DNA of 64,000 nt from Streptomyces dioscori (GCF_003024195.1 NZ_KZ679038.1:744001-808000), one strand, 5' to 3'. Counted from the stretch's first letter, positions 49,912-58,433 are shown. Notes: generated by a model not told the origin, from the sequence alone. A program made the numbers and translations.

Positions 49912-50137
49912 AGGGCGCGGAGCCCCACTCGTGCGGTCGCCCGCCGCGCCATTCCACCCAGTCGGGATCGTCCAGCAACTCGGCCGGGGAGGACAGTCCG
50001 GCAGTCTCCAGGAACACGATCAGATCGTGGTCGGAGTGGGCCAGCCCCAGGATCTCGGCCCCGCCGTCCCGGTGCACGCTCACACGTCGGCCGCCGCTCG
50101 CGGCGGGCCGGTGCACCACGATCAGTGGGCGTTCCAC
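49910..50137 (-). CDS. Small conserved-type hypothetical protein ending at the MITE
   Basis: A 75-residue protein from GTG 50137. MERPLIVVHRPAASGGRRVSV, ILGLAHSDHDLIVFLETAGL and DDPDWVEWRGGRPHEWG resemble a small protein I have seen in many Streptomyces, of unknown function. No signal peptide or membrane span. Its TAA stop (49910-49912) is formed at the junction between the MITE's right end and the flanking DNA. GGGAGGG lies about 14 bases upstream of the start, a poor spacing. Confidence 0.6.
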   Translation of the reverse strand: MERPLIVVHRPAASGGRRVSVHRDGGAEILGLAHSDHDLIVFLETAGLSSPAELLDDPDWVEWRGGRPHEWGSAP

Positions 50138-50232
50138 GGGATCCAGGGTGTCCCTCCCCCTCAGGTCGTTGCCGCCCGGTCAGGGCACGCGCGTCGCCGG
50201 GCGCAGCGCGGCAGGACGGGCGGCGGGAGCGG

Positions 50233-50439
50233 TCAGCGGGCCCGGGGTGCCCCCCGTCGCCGCTGGGCGGGCGGGGGCGACGGCGGCGAGAAGGTGTCGT
50301 CGCCCTCGTCCTCGTCCAGCGGCGGCAGCTCGATGGTGTACTGCGGCTGGAGGAACAGACCGTGGTGCTGGGGCACGGCGGACGAGGCCGGCGCGTCCTG
50401 AACGGGACGTGCAGGGTCGCGATGCGAAGAGGCAGGCAT
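50233..50439 (-). CDS. Small acidic proline-rich ORF, function unknown
   Basis: A 68-codon frame from ATG 50439 with strong G/C bias in third positions, which favours it over the overlapping frame 50180-50533. The product is HLFLQPQYTIELPPL-like in the middle (HHGLFLQPQYTIELPPLDED), followed by an acidic EDEGDD stretch, FSPPSPPPAQ and a basic tail. It is probably disordered. No ribosome site is obvious. It lies 95 bp upstream of the 75-residue gene on the same strand. Confidence 0.45.
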   Translation of the reverse strand: MPASSHRDPARPVQDAPASSAVPQHHGLFLQPQYTIELPPLDEDEGDDTFSPPSPPPAQRRRGAPRAR

Positions 50440-50890
50440 CCAAAACCATCCGGAGTCGGGAGTCGCGCGGATCAGAGGCGGAGCTGTCGACCGATGAGTA
50501 TCGGTACCTGCTACCTCGCGCGCTACTGCCCATTAGATCCTATCGGCGCCCTGAGAACGAAAGGGCGCGGTGTGTGAAGTGCTGTGGATGGGTGATCCGC
50601 GTCTCCGGGGGACCGCTCGCGACGGAGCTCACGGGTCGCGAAGGGCGCCTGCGGGCAATCCGCCCGAGCGGCCTCACAAGCCACGTTTCAGCAGGTCAGG
50701 ACTTTTTTCTGGCTGATCGGCGCCGGTGGAGTGGGGCCGGCTGGCGCGCGCACTGATCCACCGCGGGTCGCCACCGGATCGGCGGGGAGTCCAGTCGTTC
50801 CGCACCGGGTCGCGCGCCGCCGTGCGCGCCCCGGAGACCGGTGCGAAGGCCCCCGATCCGGCCTCACCGGCACCGCTATAGGCTGCGTCC
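50440..50890. other. 451-bp spacer with a hairpin-type inverted repeat
   Basis: No convincing gene. ACCGAT-GAGT-ATCGGT (50490-50505) is a perfect 6-bp-arm inverted repeat 51 bp upstream of the small acidic ORF and may be its operator. The stretch 50515-50720 has a lower GC content than its surroundings and no recognisable feature. The last 15 bases hold the leaderless promoter of the next gene. Confidence 0.4.
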
Positions 50891-50891
50891 G
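50879..50891 (+). promoter_or_regulatory. Leaderless -10 element of the P-loop kinase-like gene
   Basis: TAGGCT (50879-50884, within TATAGGCT) ends 6 nt before GTG 50891, and no ribosome site precedes the start. Confidence 0.55.
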
Positions 50892-51409
50892 TGCAGCGGA
50901 TCTTGGTGGTGGGTGTCACGGGCGCGGGCAAGTCCACGCTTGCCCGGGCGGTGGGCGAGCGTCTGGGCATGCCCTGTCACGAGATGGACACGCTGTATTT
51001 CACGGGCCCCGGCTGGGCTGTCAACGACACCTTGGTCGAAGAGGTCTCCCTCCTCACGTCCGAACCCCGCTGGATCGTCGACTCCGTCGGCTATCCCGAG
51101 GTCCGGGATCTGCTCTGGGACCGGGCGGACACCGTCCTGTGGCTCGACTACGGGAAGCGCGTGGTCATGCCCCGGGTCCTTCGCCGCTCCGTCAGGCGCA
51201 CCGTCACCCGTGAGAGCCTCTTCGGCGGCAACAGGGAGACCTGGGCGGGCTGGCTGAGCAAGGAGCACCCGGCCTGGTGGGCCTGGTCCCAACACGCGGA
51301 AAGGCACCGGGAGATCGAACGCCGGACGCGCGATCCCCGTTTCGCGCCCCTCGACACGCTCCGCTTCTCCCGCCCCCGCGACACCGCGGCGTGGCTGGCG
51401 TCCGTGTGA
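50891..51409 (+). CDS. Small P-loop ATPase/adenylate-kinase-like protein
   Basis: A 172-residue protein starting at GTG 50891. The P-loop GVTGAGKS is at residues 8-15, followed by LARAVGERLGMPCHEMDTLYF. The middle LWLDYGKRVVMPRVLRRSVRRTVTRE and a C-terminal PRD(T)-type end resemble the FlaR-type 'topology modulation protein' and adenylate-kinase-like small kinases of actinomycetes and firmicutes. The substrate is unknown. The transcript appears leaderless. Confidence 0.85.
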   Translation: MQRILVVGVTGAGKSTLARAVGERLGMPCHEMDTLYFTGPGWAVNDTLVEEVSLLTSEPRWIVDSVGYPEVRDLLWDRADTVLWLDYGKRVVMPRVLRRSVRRTVTRESLFGGNRETWAGWLSKEHPAWWAWSQHAERHREIERRTRDPRFAPLDTLRFSRPRDTAAWLASV

Positions 51410-51818
51410 TCTGAACGGCGCGGCCCACCGAGCCCACTCGTTCCGCCCCTGGCTGCCACCGCCCTCGATCAGGTCTCCGATCCGGCCCCGCCACGCCTTC
51501 GAGGCAGCCTTCGGCACGCCGGTCGGCACCGCCGCAGGCAGGTCGGCACCACCGCGCCCCGGGCGCTTTCCGGCTCACCGACCGCTCACAGAACCACCTC
51601 CGCACCGCCGAGCGCAACCATCGCGACAGCATCGAAAAAGCACCGGCCGATTGAAACCGTTCAATCGCCAACACCCCGGCAATATCAGGCCACTCCCGGG
51701 CAGCGACCGCATCCGACGTCCCGTCAAGAATGTGTTGCACGCTCATTGACCCTCGCCCCGCACGCCCCTACGTTCACCCGCAGTGAATCGATTCATCCTT
51801 ACTTCCTGAGGAGCCGCA
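51410..51818. other. 409-bp spacer with lower GC and LacI-type operators
   Basis: No intact gene. Bases 51540-51750 have fewer G/C third positions than the rest of the window and contain short protein-like frames (plus-strand FRLTDRSQNHLRTAERNHRDS; minus-strand frame from ATG 51746), perhaps remains of a decayed gene. GATTGAA-ACCG-TTCAATC (51649-51666) and TGAATCGATTCA (51784-51795) are palindromes that suit LacI-family regulation of the rhamnosidase gene; the second lies 24 bp before its start. Confidence 0.5.
51784..51795. promoter_or_regulatory. LacI-type operator upstream of the rhamnosidase gene
   Basis: TGAATCGATTCA is a perfect 12-bp palindrome with a central CG, 24 bp upstream of the GH78 start. 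The related TTGAAACCGTTCAA lies within 51649-51666. Both match the general TGAAnCGnTTCA pattern of LacI-family operators. Confidence 0.6.
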
Positions 51819-54800
51819 GTGATCAGCAGGAGGAACATTCTGGCGGGTACGGCGGCGGCGATGGCCGTCACGGCGACCGCCGCCGGCACCGGATCCGCCA
51901 TGGCCGCCCCCGCGTCCGCACCGGCCGGGGCAGGTGCCCGTCGCAGCGCCCTGCGCGTCACGGCGCCGACCGTCGAGTACGTGCGACACCCCCTGGGCAT
52001 CGACGCACAGCACCCCCGGCTGAGCTGGCCGATGGCCTCGGACAAGCCCGGCGCGCGCCAGAGCGGCTACCGGATACGCGTGGCCTCCAGCGCCTCGCGG
52101 CTGCCGAAGCCGGATGTCTGGGACAGCGGAAAGGTCGTGTCCGACGAGTCCGTCCTCGTCCCGTACGCGGGCCCGCAACTCAAGCCGCGTACCCGGTACT
52201 TCTGGTCCGTGCGCGTGTGGGACGCGGACGGCGGCGCCTCGGACTGGAGCGAGCCGTCGTGGTGGGAGACCGGACTTCTCGACGCCGCGCAGTGGACCGC
52301 GAAGTGGGTCTCCGCTCCCCCGGTCCTCACCGACGCGCCGACGCTCGAAGGCAGCTCCTGGATCTGGTTCCCCGAGGGCGATCCCGCCACCAGTGCCCCG
52401 GCGGTCACCCGTTGGTTCCGCCGCACCCTCGACCTGCCCGACGCGGTCACGGCGGCGACGCTGGCCATCAGCGCGGACAACGTCTACACCGTCTCCGTCA
52501 ACGGCACCGAAGTGGCCCGCACCGACCTGGAGACGGACCGCGACGGCTGGCGCCGCCCCGCCGTCGTCGAGGTCCTCGCCCAGCTGCGTACGGGCAAGAA
52601 CGTTCTCGCGGTGTCGGCGACCAACGCGTCCGAGGGGCCCGCCGGGCTGGTCGCGACCCTCACTCTCCACACGGCGTCCGGCGAGCAGCGGATCGTCACC
52701 GACGACGCCTGGAGATCGACCGACAAGGAGCCCGCCGCCGGCTGGCGCGGCACCGACTTCGACGACGCGGCCTGGCCCGCGGCGAAGGAGGCGGCCGCGT
52801 GGGGAGCCGGGCCCTGGGGGAAGGTCGTCCCGGCGTCGTACGCGGCCAACCAGCTGCGGCACGAGTTCAGGCTCCCCCGCAAGAAGGTGGCACGCGCCCG
52901 GCTGTACGTGACGGCCCTCGGCGTCTACGAGGCCCACCTCAACGGCCGCCGCGTGGGCCGCGACCAGCTCGCGCCGGGCTGGACCGACTACCGCGAACGC
53001 GTCCACTACCAGACCTACGACGTCACCTCGCTGGTGCGGTCGGGCGCCAACGCCCTCGGCGCGTACGTGGCACCGGGCTGGTACGCGGGCAACGTCGGCA
53101 TGTTCGGACCCCATCAGTACGGCGAACGGCCCGCGCTGCTTGCCCAGTTGGAGGTCGAGTACACCGACGGGACGCGCGAGAGCGTCGTCTCGGACAGCGA
53201 CTGGCGGGCCGCGGCCGGGCCGATCGTCGCCGCCGACCTGCTGAGCGGTGAGACGTACGACGCGCGTAAGGAGACGGCAGGTTGGACCTCTCCCGGCTTC
53301 GACGACGGGGCCTGGCTCGACGCGGTGCGCACCGCCGCCGACGCCGTCCCCCCTCGGATCGAGGCCCAGGTGGACGGCGCGGTCCGGGTGGCCAAGGAAC
53401 TCGCGGTCCGGAAGGTGACCCAGCCCAAACCGGGTGTGTACGTCTTCGACCTGGGCCAGAACATGGTCGGTTCGGTACGGCTGCGGGTCTCGGGAGCGGC
53501 CGGCACGACCGTCCGGCTGAGGCATGCCGAGGTGCTCAACTCCGACGGCACCCTCTACACGGCGAACCTGCGGACCGCCGCGGCGATCGACACGTACACG
53601 CTCAAGGGCGGTGGGCGGGAGACGTACGAGCCGCGGTTCACCTTCCACGGGTTCCGCTATGTCGAGGTGACCGGGTATCCGGGCACTCCCTCGGCGGGGG
53701 ACCTCACCGGGCGGGTGATGCACACGTCCGCGCCGTTCACGTTCGACTTCGAGACCGATGTCCCGATGCTCAACACCCTGCACAGCAACATCACCTGGGG
53801 GCAGCGCGGCAACTTCCTCTCCATCCCGACGGACACTCCCGCGCGGGACGAACGCCTGGGCTGGACGGGTGACATCAACGTCTTCGCGCCGACGGCCGCG
53901 TACACGATGGAGTCCGCCCGGTTCCTGACCAAGTGGCTCGTGGACCTGCGCGACGGGCAGACCGCGGAGGGCGCCTTCACGGACGTGGCACCGATGGTGG
54001 GCACGGTCGGCAACGGTGTGGCGGGCTGGGGCGACGCGGGTGTCACGGTCCCCTGGTCGCTGTATCAGGCGTACGGCGACCGGCAGGTCCTGGAGGACGC
54101 GTGGTCCTCCGTACAGGACTGGCTGAAGTACCTGGAGAGGAACAGCAGCGGGCTGCTGCGGCCGGCCGCCGGTTACGGGGACTGGCTGAACGTCGAGGAC
54201 GAGACGCCCAAGGACGTCATCGCCACCGCCTACTTCGCCCACAGCGCCGACCTCGCGGCCCGTATCGCCAAGGAACTCGACAAGGATCCCGCCCCTTACA
54301 CCGACCTGTTCGGGCGTGTACGCGAGGCGTTCCAGAAGGCCTATGTCACCGCCGAGGGCCGGGTGAAGGGCGACACACAGACGGCGTACGTGCTCGCCCT
54401 GTCGATGGACCTGCTGCCGGACGGGCTGCGGACGGCGGCGGCCGACCGGCTCGTGGCGCTGATCGAGGCCAGGGACTGGCATCTGTCGACTGGTTTCCTC
54501 GGTACGCCCCGGCTGCTGCCCGTGCTCACCGAGACCGGGCACACCGATGTGGCCCACCGGCTGCTCGCGCAGCGTTCCTATCCCAGCTGGGGCTACCAGA
54601 TCGACAAGGGCTCCACCACGATGTGGGAGCACTGGGACTCCATCCGGCCCGACGGCAGCTTCGAGGACCCGGGCATGAACTCCTTCAACCACTACGCCTA
54701 CGGGTCGGTGGGCGAGTGGATGTACACGAACATCGCCGGTATCGCGGCGGGCCGGCCCGGCTACCGCGAGATCGTCGTCCGGCCGCGGCCGGGCGGGGGT

Positions 54801-55037
54801 GTCACCTCCGCCCGCGCCACGTTCGCCTCGGTCCGCGGCCCCGTCTCGACCGATTGGCGGCTGAGGTCCGGCACGTTCGTCCTGACGTGCTCCGTGCCGC
54901 CCAACACCACCGCCGAGGTGTGGATCCCCACGAAGGCTCCCGGCAAGGTCACCCACACCACCGCGGCCTTCCTGCGCAGTGAGGACGGCTGCGCGGTGTA
55001 CCGGGTCGGTTCCGGCACCCACCGCTTCAGCGCGTAG
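51819..55037 (+). CDS. Tat-exported alpha-L-rhamnosidase (GH78)
   Basis: A 1072-residue enzyme from GTG 51819 with GAGGAG upstream. The Tat signal is SRRNILAGTAAAMAVTATAA, cleaved near AMAAP. Then follow an N-terminal beta-domain (SALRVTAPTVEYVRHPLGID), a CBM67-like rhamnose-binding module (about 180-330), the N-terminal GH78 beta-sandwich, the (alpha/alpha)6 barrel and a C-terminal beta-domain. The general acid lies in DTPARDERLGWTGD (E678) and the general base in TTMWEHWDS (E937). The layout matches Rha78A of S. avermitilis. It releases rhamnose from plant glycosides or rhamnogalacturonan. LacI-type palindromes precede it. Confidence 0.95.
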   Translation: MISRRNILAGTAAAMAVTATAAGTGSAMAAPASAPAGAGARRSALRVTAPTVEYVRHPLGIDAQHPRLSWPMASDKPGARQSGYRIRVASSASRLPKPDVWDSGKVVSDESVLVPYAGPQLKPRTRYFWSVRVWDADGGASDWSEPSWWETGLLDAAQWTAKWVSAPPVLTDAPTLEGSSWIWFPEGDPATSAPAVTRWFRRTLDLPDAVTAATLAISADNVYTVSVNGTEVARTDLETDRDGWRRPAVVEVLAQLRTGKNVLAVSATNASEGPAGLVATLTLHTASGEQRIVTDDAWRSTDKEPAAGWRGTDFDDAAWPAAKEAAAWGAGPWGKVVPASYAANQLRHEFRLPRKKVARARLYVTALGVYEAHLNGRRVGRDQLAPGWTDYRERVHYQTYDVTSLVRSGANALGAYVAPGWYAGNVGMFGPHQYGERPALLAQLEVEYTDGTRESVVSDSDWRAAAGPIVAADLLSGETYDARKETAGWTSPGFDDGAWLDAVRTAADAVPPRIEAQVDGAVRVAKELAVRKVTQPKPGVYVFDLGQNMVGSVRLRVSGAAGTTVRLRHAEVLNSDGTLYTANLRTAAAIDTYTLKGGGRETYEPRFTFHGFRYVEVTGYPGTPSAGDLTGRVMHTSAPFTFDFETDVPMLNTLHSNITWGQRGNFLSIPTDTPARDERLGWTGDINVFAPTAAYTMESARFLTKWLVDLRDGQTAEGAFTDVAPMVGTVGNGVAGWGDAGVTVPWSLYQAYGDRQVLEDAWSSVQDWLKYLERNSSGLLRPAAGYGDWLNVEDETPKDVIATAYFAHSADLAARIAKELDKDPAPYTDLFGRVREAFQKAYVTAEGRVKGDTQTAYVLALSMDLLPDGLRTAAADRLVALIEARDWHLSTGFLGTPRLLPVLTETGHTDVAHRLLAQRSYPSWGYQIDKGSTTMWEHWDSIRPDGSFEDPGMNSFNHYAYGSVGEWMYTNIAGIAAGRPGYREIVVRPRPGGGVTSARATFASVRGPVSTDWRLRSGTFVLTCSVPPNTTAEVWIPTKAPGKVTHTTAAFLRSEDGCAVYRVGSGTHRFSA

Positions 55038-55120
55038 CACGGCCGTCACGCAGCGGCGTCCAACACACCTCGGGCGCCGCCGCGTTGGCGGGGCGCCGCG
55101 GAAGCGCGGTGGCCTGCCCA

Positions 55121-55133
55121 TAAGGTGCTCGCA
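55121..55133 (+). promoter_or_regulatory. Leaderless -10 element of the AI-2E-family gene
   Basis: TAAGGT (55121-55126) ends 6 nt before ATG 55133, with no ribosome site. Confidence 0.5.
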
Positions 55134-56248
55134 TGTCTGCCTCGTTGAGTTCCGCCAGATCCCGCGCCGCGTTGCGCGCATCGGCGCGTATTTCCGTCGA
55201 GCTGCTGCTGGTTCTGGTGATGACCGCGGTGGCTCTCTGGCTCCTGGGCCAGATGTGGTCCGTGGTCTGGCCACTCATAGTGGGTCTTCTGCTGACCACA
55301 CTCACCTGGCCCGTGGCCCGCTTCCTGCGCCGGCGCGGATGGCCTCCCGCGCTGGCGGCCTCCTTGGTGACCGTGCTGTTCCTGGTGCTCGCTGCCGCGG
55401 TGGTCGCGCTGATCGCGGTTCCGGTGGCCTCCCAGTCCGGTGATCTGACCGATGGGGTCGTGGACGGTGTGCACAAGGTCCGTGACTGGGCCGCCGGACC
55501 GCCGCTGAACATCGAGGACGCCCAGATCTCGGGTGCCGTGGACAGCGCGGTCGAGCGTTTCCAGAAAAGCGCCGGGAGTATGGTCGGCACGGTCGTCTCG
55601 GGTGTGAGCGCCGTGGTCGACGGCCTGGTCACCGCCGTGCTGGCGCTGTTCCTGATGTTCTTCTTCCTCAAGGACGGCCCGCGGTTCCTGCCGTGGCTCG
55701 CCCGCCAGCTGCCCGGCCGGCTCGCCGTCGACGTCCCGACCGTGGCCTCGCGCACCTGGGACACCCTGGGATCGTTCGTACGCTCGCAGGCTGCCGTGGG
55801 GCTGCTCGACGCCGTCTTCATCGGTATCGGCCTGTGGGTCGTGGACGTGCCACTGGTGCTCCCGCTGGCGGTGCTGACCTTCGTCTCGGCGTTCGTGCCG
55901 ATCGTGGGCGCCCTGTTCGCCGGCTTCGTCGCCGTGCTCATCGCCCTGGTGTCGAACGGTCTGACGGACGCGCTGATCGTGCTGGCGATCATCATCGCCG
56001 TGCAGCAGTTGGAGGGCAACGTCTTCCAGCCCATGATCCAGAGCCGTGGCCTCGGACTGCACGCGGCGGTGATCCTGCTGGCGGTGACGCTCGGCGGCAG
56101 TCTGGCGGGCGTGGTGGGCAGTCTGCTCGCCGTCCCCGTCGCCGCGATGATCGCCGTGTTCTGGAACTACCTGCGCGAGCAGCTCAGCGAGCCGCCGGAG
56201 GAACCGGACACCCGGGAACCGCGGACCGACGGCGCCGTCCCCTCCTGA
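55133..56248 (+). CDS. AI-2E-family (PF01594) membrane protein
   Basis: A 371-residue integral membrane protein with about eight spans. The first helices are LLLVLVMTAVALWLLGQM and VVWPLIVGLLLTTLTWPVARFLRRRGWPPALAASL; the family signature region is FFFLKDGPRFLPWLARQLP...VDVPLVLPLAVLTFVSAFVPIVGALFAGFVAVLIALVSNG, followed by QQLEGNVFQPMIQSRGLGLH. Family members export or exchange small molecules or ions (AI-2, Na/H); the substrate here is unknown. The C-terminus is a short acidic tail. Confidence 0.92.
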   Translation: MSASLSSARSRAALRASARISVELLLVLVMTAVALWLLGQMWSVVWPLIVGLLLTTLTWPVARFLRRRGWPPALAASLVTVLFLVLAAAVVALIAVPVASQSGDLTDGVVDGVHKVRDWAAGPPLNIEDAQISGAVDSAVERFQKSAGSMVGTVVSGVSAVVDGLVTAVLALFLMFFFLKDGPRFLPWLARQLPGRLAVDVPTVASRTWDTLGSFVRSQAAVGLLDAVFIGIGLWVVDVPLVLPLAVLTFVSAFVPIVGALFAGFVAVLIALVSNGLTDALIVLAIIIAVQQLEGNVFQPMIQSRGLGLHAAVILLAVTLGGSLAGVVGSLLAVPVAAMIAVFWNYLREQLSEPPEEPDTREPRTDGAVPS

Positions 56249-56274
56249 GGGGCCCGGACACACGCCGCGGCCGG

Positions 56275-56296
56275 CCGGGCGCGGCCACGCGCCCGG
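56275..56296. terminator. Terminator between AI-2E-family and quinone oxidoreductase genes
   Basis: CCGGGCGCG (56275-56283) and CGCGCCCGG (56288-56296) pair perfectly around GCCA. The genes on either side are convergent, so it can serve both. Confidence 0.7.
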
Positions 56297-56411
56297 TCGG
56301 CCCTGCTGCGGCCACGCGCGCGGCCGGCCCCTGCTGCGGGCGCACGGCCGACCGGGGCACCGGCGGTCACCGGAGCGGCGAACGCCTGTGCCGGGAGGAC
56401 GAGTCGACCGC

Positions 56412-57443
56412 CTACGGATTCAGTACGACCTTGCCGGCGACGGTGCCTGATTCGGCCAGGCGCAGGGCCTCGGCGGCCCGGACGAGCGGGAGTTGGGCGG
56501 CGATCTGGGCCGCGACCTCCCCGCGCCGGTACGCGGCGAAGACCTGGGTGAGGTCGGCGCGCAGCCGGGCCCGGAACCGGTTCCTGGCCAGGGCCCGCCC
56601 CGCCCAGACGTTGAAGAAGTAGGCGCGGCGGCGGTTGGGCAGCGTGTTCCACAGCCACACCCGGCCGAGCAGTTTGAACACGGGCCACTGCTTGGAGCCC
56701 TCGTCGTCCCGGGTGGACGCGCTGCCGTAGGAGACGAGCGTCCCGCCGGGCGCGAGGAGGCGCCATGAGTCGACGACGCCCCGGCCGCCGATGTGGTCGA
56801 AGACGGCGTCCACTCCGCCGGGGGCGAGCTGCCGGACGCGTGCGGCGACATGCTCCGTGCGGTAGTCGACGGGGACGACACCCTTCGCGAGGAGCCCCTC
56901 GTGGTGGCGCGCGGACGCGGTGCCGATCACCTTCACGCCCGCGGCCCGGGCGAGCTGAACGAGGACCGAGCCGACACCGCCGTTGGCGCCGTGCACCAGG
57001 ATGGTCCGTCCGGCGCGGACGCGTGCCTTGCGGTGCAGCATCTGCCAGGCGGTGATGCCGTTGACCACCAGGGTCTCCGCCTGCGCCGCGCCGATCCCGT
57101 CGGGCACCTCCACCACGTCGGCCGCGTCGACGAGGACATGGGTGGACCAGCCGCCGACCTTGAGCAGGGCCGCCACGCGGGTGCCGGCCAGGCCCGGCTC
57201 GACGCCCTCGCCCGTGGCCAGCACCGTCCCGACCAGGTCGTAGCCGGGCACGAAGGGGAACGGCGGCTGGTCGTAGTAGCGGCCCCGGCGCATCTGCTGT
57301 TCGGCGAAAGAGACCCCGGTCGCCTCCATCCGGACAAGTACCTGGCCGGGACCGGCGACGGGGACGGCTCCGCGCCTGATCTGAAGCCCTTCCGGCGCCA
57401 CCTTGCCCGGCAGGACGACCTCGACGAGTCCTTCGGCGTTCAT
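56412..57443 (-). CDS. Zinc-type MDR dehydrogenase, quinone-oxidoreductase-like
   Basis: A 343-residue protein starting at ATG 57443, with GGAGG 5 bases upstream; the in-frame ATG at 57455 overlaps that site. The N-terminal GroES-like domain lacks the zinc Cys/His cluster (VRMEATGVSFAEQQMRRGRYYDQPPFPFVPGYDLVGTV), as in zeta-crystallin-type NADPH:quinone reductases. The Rossmann motif is VHGANGGVGSVLVQLARAAG. The last residues TVAGKVVLNP are standard. It is divergent from a TetR regulator with a palindrome between, so it is probably induced by a quinone or another electrophile. Confidence 0.9.
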   Translation of the reverse strand: MNAEGLVEVVLPGKVAPEGLQIRRGAVPVAGPGQVLVRMEATGVSFAEQQMRRGRYYDQPPFPFVPGYDLVGTVLATGEGVEPGLAGTRVAALLKVGGWSTHVLVDAADVVEVPDGIGAAQAETLVVNGITAWQMLHRKARVRAGRTILVHGANGGVGSVLVQLARAAGVKVIGTASARHHEGLLAKGVVPVDYRTEHVAARVRQLAPGGVDAVFDHIGGRGVVDSWRLLAPGGTLVSYGSASTRDDEGSKQWPVFKLLGRVWLWNTLPNRRRAYFFNVWAGRALARNRFRARLRADLTQVFAAYRRGEVAAQIAAQLPLVRAAEALRLAESGTVAGKVVLNP

Positions 57444-57502
57444 GACGACCTCCATGGCATCGCACTCAACTGCGCTGCGCTTGATTGACTGCTTCTCGTG
57501 TT

Positions 57503-57519
57503 CGTTAGAAGTTGTAACG
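57503..57519. promoter_or_regulatory. Probable TetR operator between quinone oxidoreductase and TetR genes
   Basis: CGTTA-GAAGTTG-TAACG is a perfect inverted repeat with 5-bp arms, embedded in a longer imperfect palindrome (57495-57526, CTCGT...ACGAG). It lies between the divergent genes and fits autoregulation plus control of the reductase. Confidence 0.55.
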
Positions 57520-57620
57520 CAACGAGGGCGCTAGAGTCAATAATGTTGGTGATAGCCTCTAACTAAATAAGATGTACGCACACGACCGCAGGCACAGGCA
57601 GACACGGAAGGCGGTAGGCC

Positions 57621-58280
57621 ATGACGGACACGGGCACCGAGACCCCGCGCGAGCGCTACCGCGCCCAGGTGCGGGCGGAGGTCAAGGCGCACGCGTGGGA
57701 ACAGCTCGCCGCGGCGGGGGCCTCCGCGCTCTCCCTCAACGCGATCGCCAAGCGGATGGGCATGAGCGGACCCGCGCTCTACCGGTACTTCGCCAACCGC
57801 GACGAACTGATCACCGAACTCATCCGGGACGCGTACCGCAGCCTCGCCGACACCTTCCGCGCGACCGCCGCCGCTGCCGGCCCCGACGCGTCCGCACTGG
57901 CGCACGCCCTGCGCGACTGGGCCCTGCAGGACCCGCACCGCTACTTCCTCGTCTACGGCACGCCCGTACCCGGCTACCACGCGCCCGACGACATCACCGA
58001 CATCGTGCGCGAGATCATGGCGACCCTGCTCGACGCCTGTGCCGCGCTGCCCTCGGACTCCCCCGCGACGCCGTTCGGTTCGCATCTCGCAGAACACCGG
58101 CGATGGGCGGGCGACCACCCGGCCGAGCCCGCGGCCCTGCACCGCGCGCTGACCTTCTGGACCCGGCTGCACGGCGTGCTCTCCCTGGAACTCGCGGGTC
58201 ACTTCACCGGGATGGAGTTCGACCCCGCGCTGTTCTTCGCGGCCGAGCTGGAGGGGCTGACCAACGCGTCGGCACCCTGA
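57621..58280 (+). CDS. TetR-family regulator
   Basis: A 219-residue regulator. The N-terminal HTH is GASALSLNAIAKRMGMSGPALYRYFANRDELITELI; the C-terminal half is of the TetR_C_WHG type (ALRDWALQDPHRYFLVYGTPVPGY, then FWTRLHGVLSLELAGHFTGMEFDPALFFAAEL). It is divergent from the quinone-oxidoreductase-like gene, its most likely target. The ligand is unknown. Confidence 0.93.
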   Translation: MTDTGTETPRERYRAQVRAEVKAHAWEQLAAAGASALSLNAIAKRMGMSGPALYRYFANRDELITELIRDAYRSLADTFRATAAAAGPDASALAHALRDWALQDPHRYFLVYGTPVPGYHAPDDITDIVREIMATLLDACAALPSDSPATPFGSHLAEHRRWAGDHPAEPAALHRALTFWTRLHGVLSLELAGHFTGMEFDPALFFAAELEGLTNASAP

Positions 58281-58351
58281 CCCGGAAGGTCTGCCCGTTC
58301 GGGCAGACGCCTGTGCCTCTGCGCCTCGTGCCACCCGCGGGGGCGGCCCGT

Positions 58352-58365
58352 TAGCCTCGTGCGCG
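58352..58365 (+). promoter_or_regulatory. Leaderless -10 element of the small ORF before the M23 gene
   Basis: TAGCCT (58352-58357) ends 7 nt before GTG 58365, which opens a 22-codon ORF overlapping the M23 peptidase start. Confidence 0.45.
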
Positions 58366-58433
58366 TGAGCACCATGACCACAGTGATCGCCGCGGAACTC
58401 AGCGCGGCGCAGGGGGAGTTCGCCGGTGATTGA
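58365..58433 (+). CDS. 22-codon leaderless upstream ORF overlapping the M23 peptidase gene
   Basis: GTG 58365 reads VSTMTTVIAAELSAAQGEFAGD and stops at TGA 58431-58433. The peptidase start GTG 58426 lies inside its last codons, and the peptidase ribosome site GGGGGAG (about 58412-58418) is within this ORF. The arrangement suggests translational coupling: ribosomes reading the leaderless mini-ORF would reach and re-initiate at the main gene. No homologue is known to me; it could also be non-functional. Confidence 0.4.
   Translation: MSTMTTVIAAELSAAQGEFAGD

Noticed and set aside
51204..51746. A 180-codon minus-strand frame upstream of the rhamnosidase gene
   Set aside because: It overlaps the coding end of the P-loop gene, changes to low-complexity sequence after 60 codons and lacks a ribosome site; at most a decayed remnant.
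51774..55274. An 1166-codon frame opposite the rhamnosidase gene
   Set aside because: Same reason: antisense shadow; the plus-strand GH78 architecture is complete.
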